From assembly GCF_933775445.1 (NCBI RefSeq), contig NC_065877.1, positions 18,352,001-18,416,000 on the forward strand: 64,000 bases of DNA. The letters run 5' to 3'. Numbering within the stretch: the first letter of the stretch is position 1; every line of letters begins with the position of its first letter. Below are positions 63,493 to 64,000 of the stretch, piece by piece. The translations under genes were made by a program, and so were the position numbers. Source of the DNA: Argentina anserina. Lineage: Eukaryota; Streptophyta; Magnoliopsida; Rosales; Rosaceae. The notes under the pieces were generated by a model that did not search any database, was not told the DNA's origin, and saw only the letters and a list, made by a program, of their open reading frames with translations.

Positions 63493-64000
63493 TAGGGTTG
63501 TAAGTAGGCTCGAGCCGCTCGTGTTCGACTTGTGTACGGCTGGCTTTTAGCACGTTCGGCTCGAACTCGTAAAATTAAATGAGCCAAGTTTGAGCTTAAT
63601 ATTAAGTCCGACCTTGAAAATAAGCCGAGTTTGAACAATAAGTATTCGGCTCGTTCAGCTAACTCGGGATTGTTAAAAGCTCGGCTCGTTTATTAATTAA
63701 GTTTGACTTATTAACTTTTATAGTATATATAAAGCATAATTTTTATATAACAAATAATATTAAAATATAATATTAGTTCGAAATAGCTGAAATGCTTCTT
63801 TCTAGATTAATTAGTTAAAAACTTTGAGTTCAATAACGAGTTTGATTTGTTATTTTTAGTTTATTACAAATAAAAGAAATTTTTTATGATGCTATGACAT
63901 TAGATTTTAAATTTTCTTTTTAATTTCTAAATATTAAAATTTTAATTTCAAATAAATCAAGGTGGCTCAATTTGAGTTCGACCTTATCTATTAAAATGAG
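63493..64000. mobile_element. Left part of a hAT-like miniature element (runs off the window)
   Basis: Starts TAGGGTTGTAAGTAGGCTCG inside LTR sequence, followed by repeated GCTCGAGCC, GGCTCG and GAGCC words and then AT-rich sequence. A TAGGG(c/t)TG start with a word-repetitive GC-rich end resembles the two MITEs at 36579 and 42407 and known hAT-type miniature elements. The right end and target duplication lie beyond 64000, so class and length are not proven. Confidence 0.6.

Overview
The window is nuclear DNA of a flowering plant, most likely a dicot, from a heterochromatic repeat-rich region. The evidence is the repeat content: Ty3/gypsy elements of three lineages (chromovirus, Athila-like and Tat-like), a CACTA transposon, hAT-type miniature elements and L1-type LINE fragments. 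PBS sequences match plant usage (TGGTATCAGAGCC; TGGCGCCGTTGACGGGGAT). I found no intact host gene, no tRNA or rRNA gene and no CRISPR array. Every long reading frame that I recognise belongs to a decayed transposable element.

Layout. 1-2.3 kb: Tat-lineage integrase remnant followed by a possible antisense extra ORF. 2.6-17.7 kb: a three-level nest. A minus-strand Athila-like LTR is split by a chromovirus (3392-16703, LTRs of about 548 bp). The chromovirus is itself split by a 2.2-kb solo LTR in gag (4666-6878, TSD TTACA) and a 5.4-kb CACTA element in reverse transcriptase (8356-13772, TSD GTT). 17.7-24 kb: two inverted LTR fragments of a long-LTR family, LINE fragments in opposite orientations, and a tandem repeat. 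24-40 kb: an Athila-like array of plus-strand LTRs at about 24.1-26.7, 28.3-30.6 and 38.4-39.9 kb, enclosing a deleted internal region and a pol-bearing one. Inside it are an opposite-strand solo LTR (24686-26251, TSD GGTGC) and a hAT MITE (36579-37105, TSD CATGTAAC). 41.9-46.1 kb: a second Athila-like gag-pol remnant with a sister MITE in gag (42407-42960, TSD GCCCTAAT) and a deleted RT core. 46.1-52.4 kb: a Tat-like element (LTR, PBS, gag, 3' LTR) whose middle holds a permuted chromovirus piece: pol end, complete LTR, PBS, gag. 52.4-59.1 kb: a minus-strand LTR element without recognisable pol (LARD-like). 59.5-63.5 kb: a minus-strand Athila-like LTR carrying a 2.6-kb solo LTR (60799-63423, TSD ACTTA). 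63493 to the end: the left part of another GC-rich miniature element.

How it fits together. Several host repeats occur more than once, so the window contains uninterrupted relatives of its own interrupted copies. These give near-matching empty sites for the chromovirus, one MITE and two solo LTRs, and they fix insertion boundaries and order. The most unusual items are the CACTA element carrying gene-like sequence with a duplicated exon-like segment, the permuted chromovirus piece whose LTR holds nine copies of a 16-bp motif, the LARD-like element rich in TTCGCC words, and a 36-nt C tract. Alignments were made by eye; divergence figures and some boundaries are approximate.
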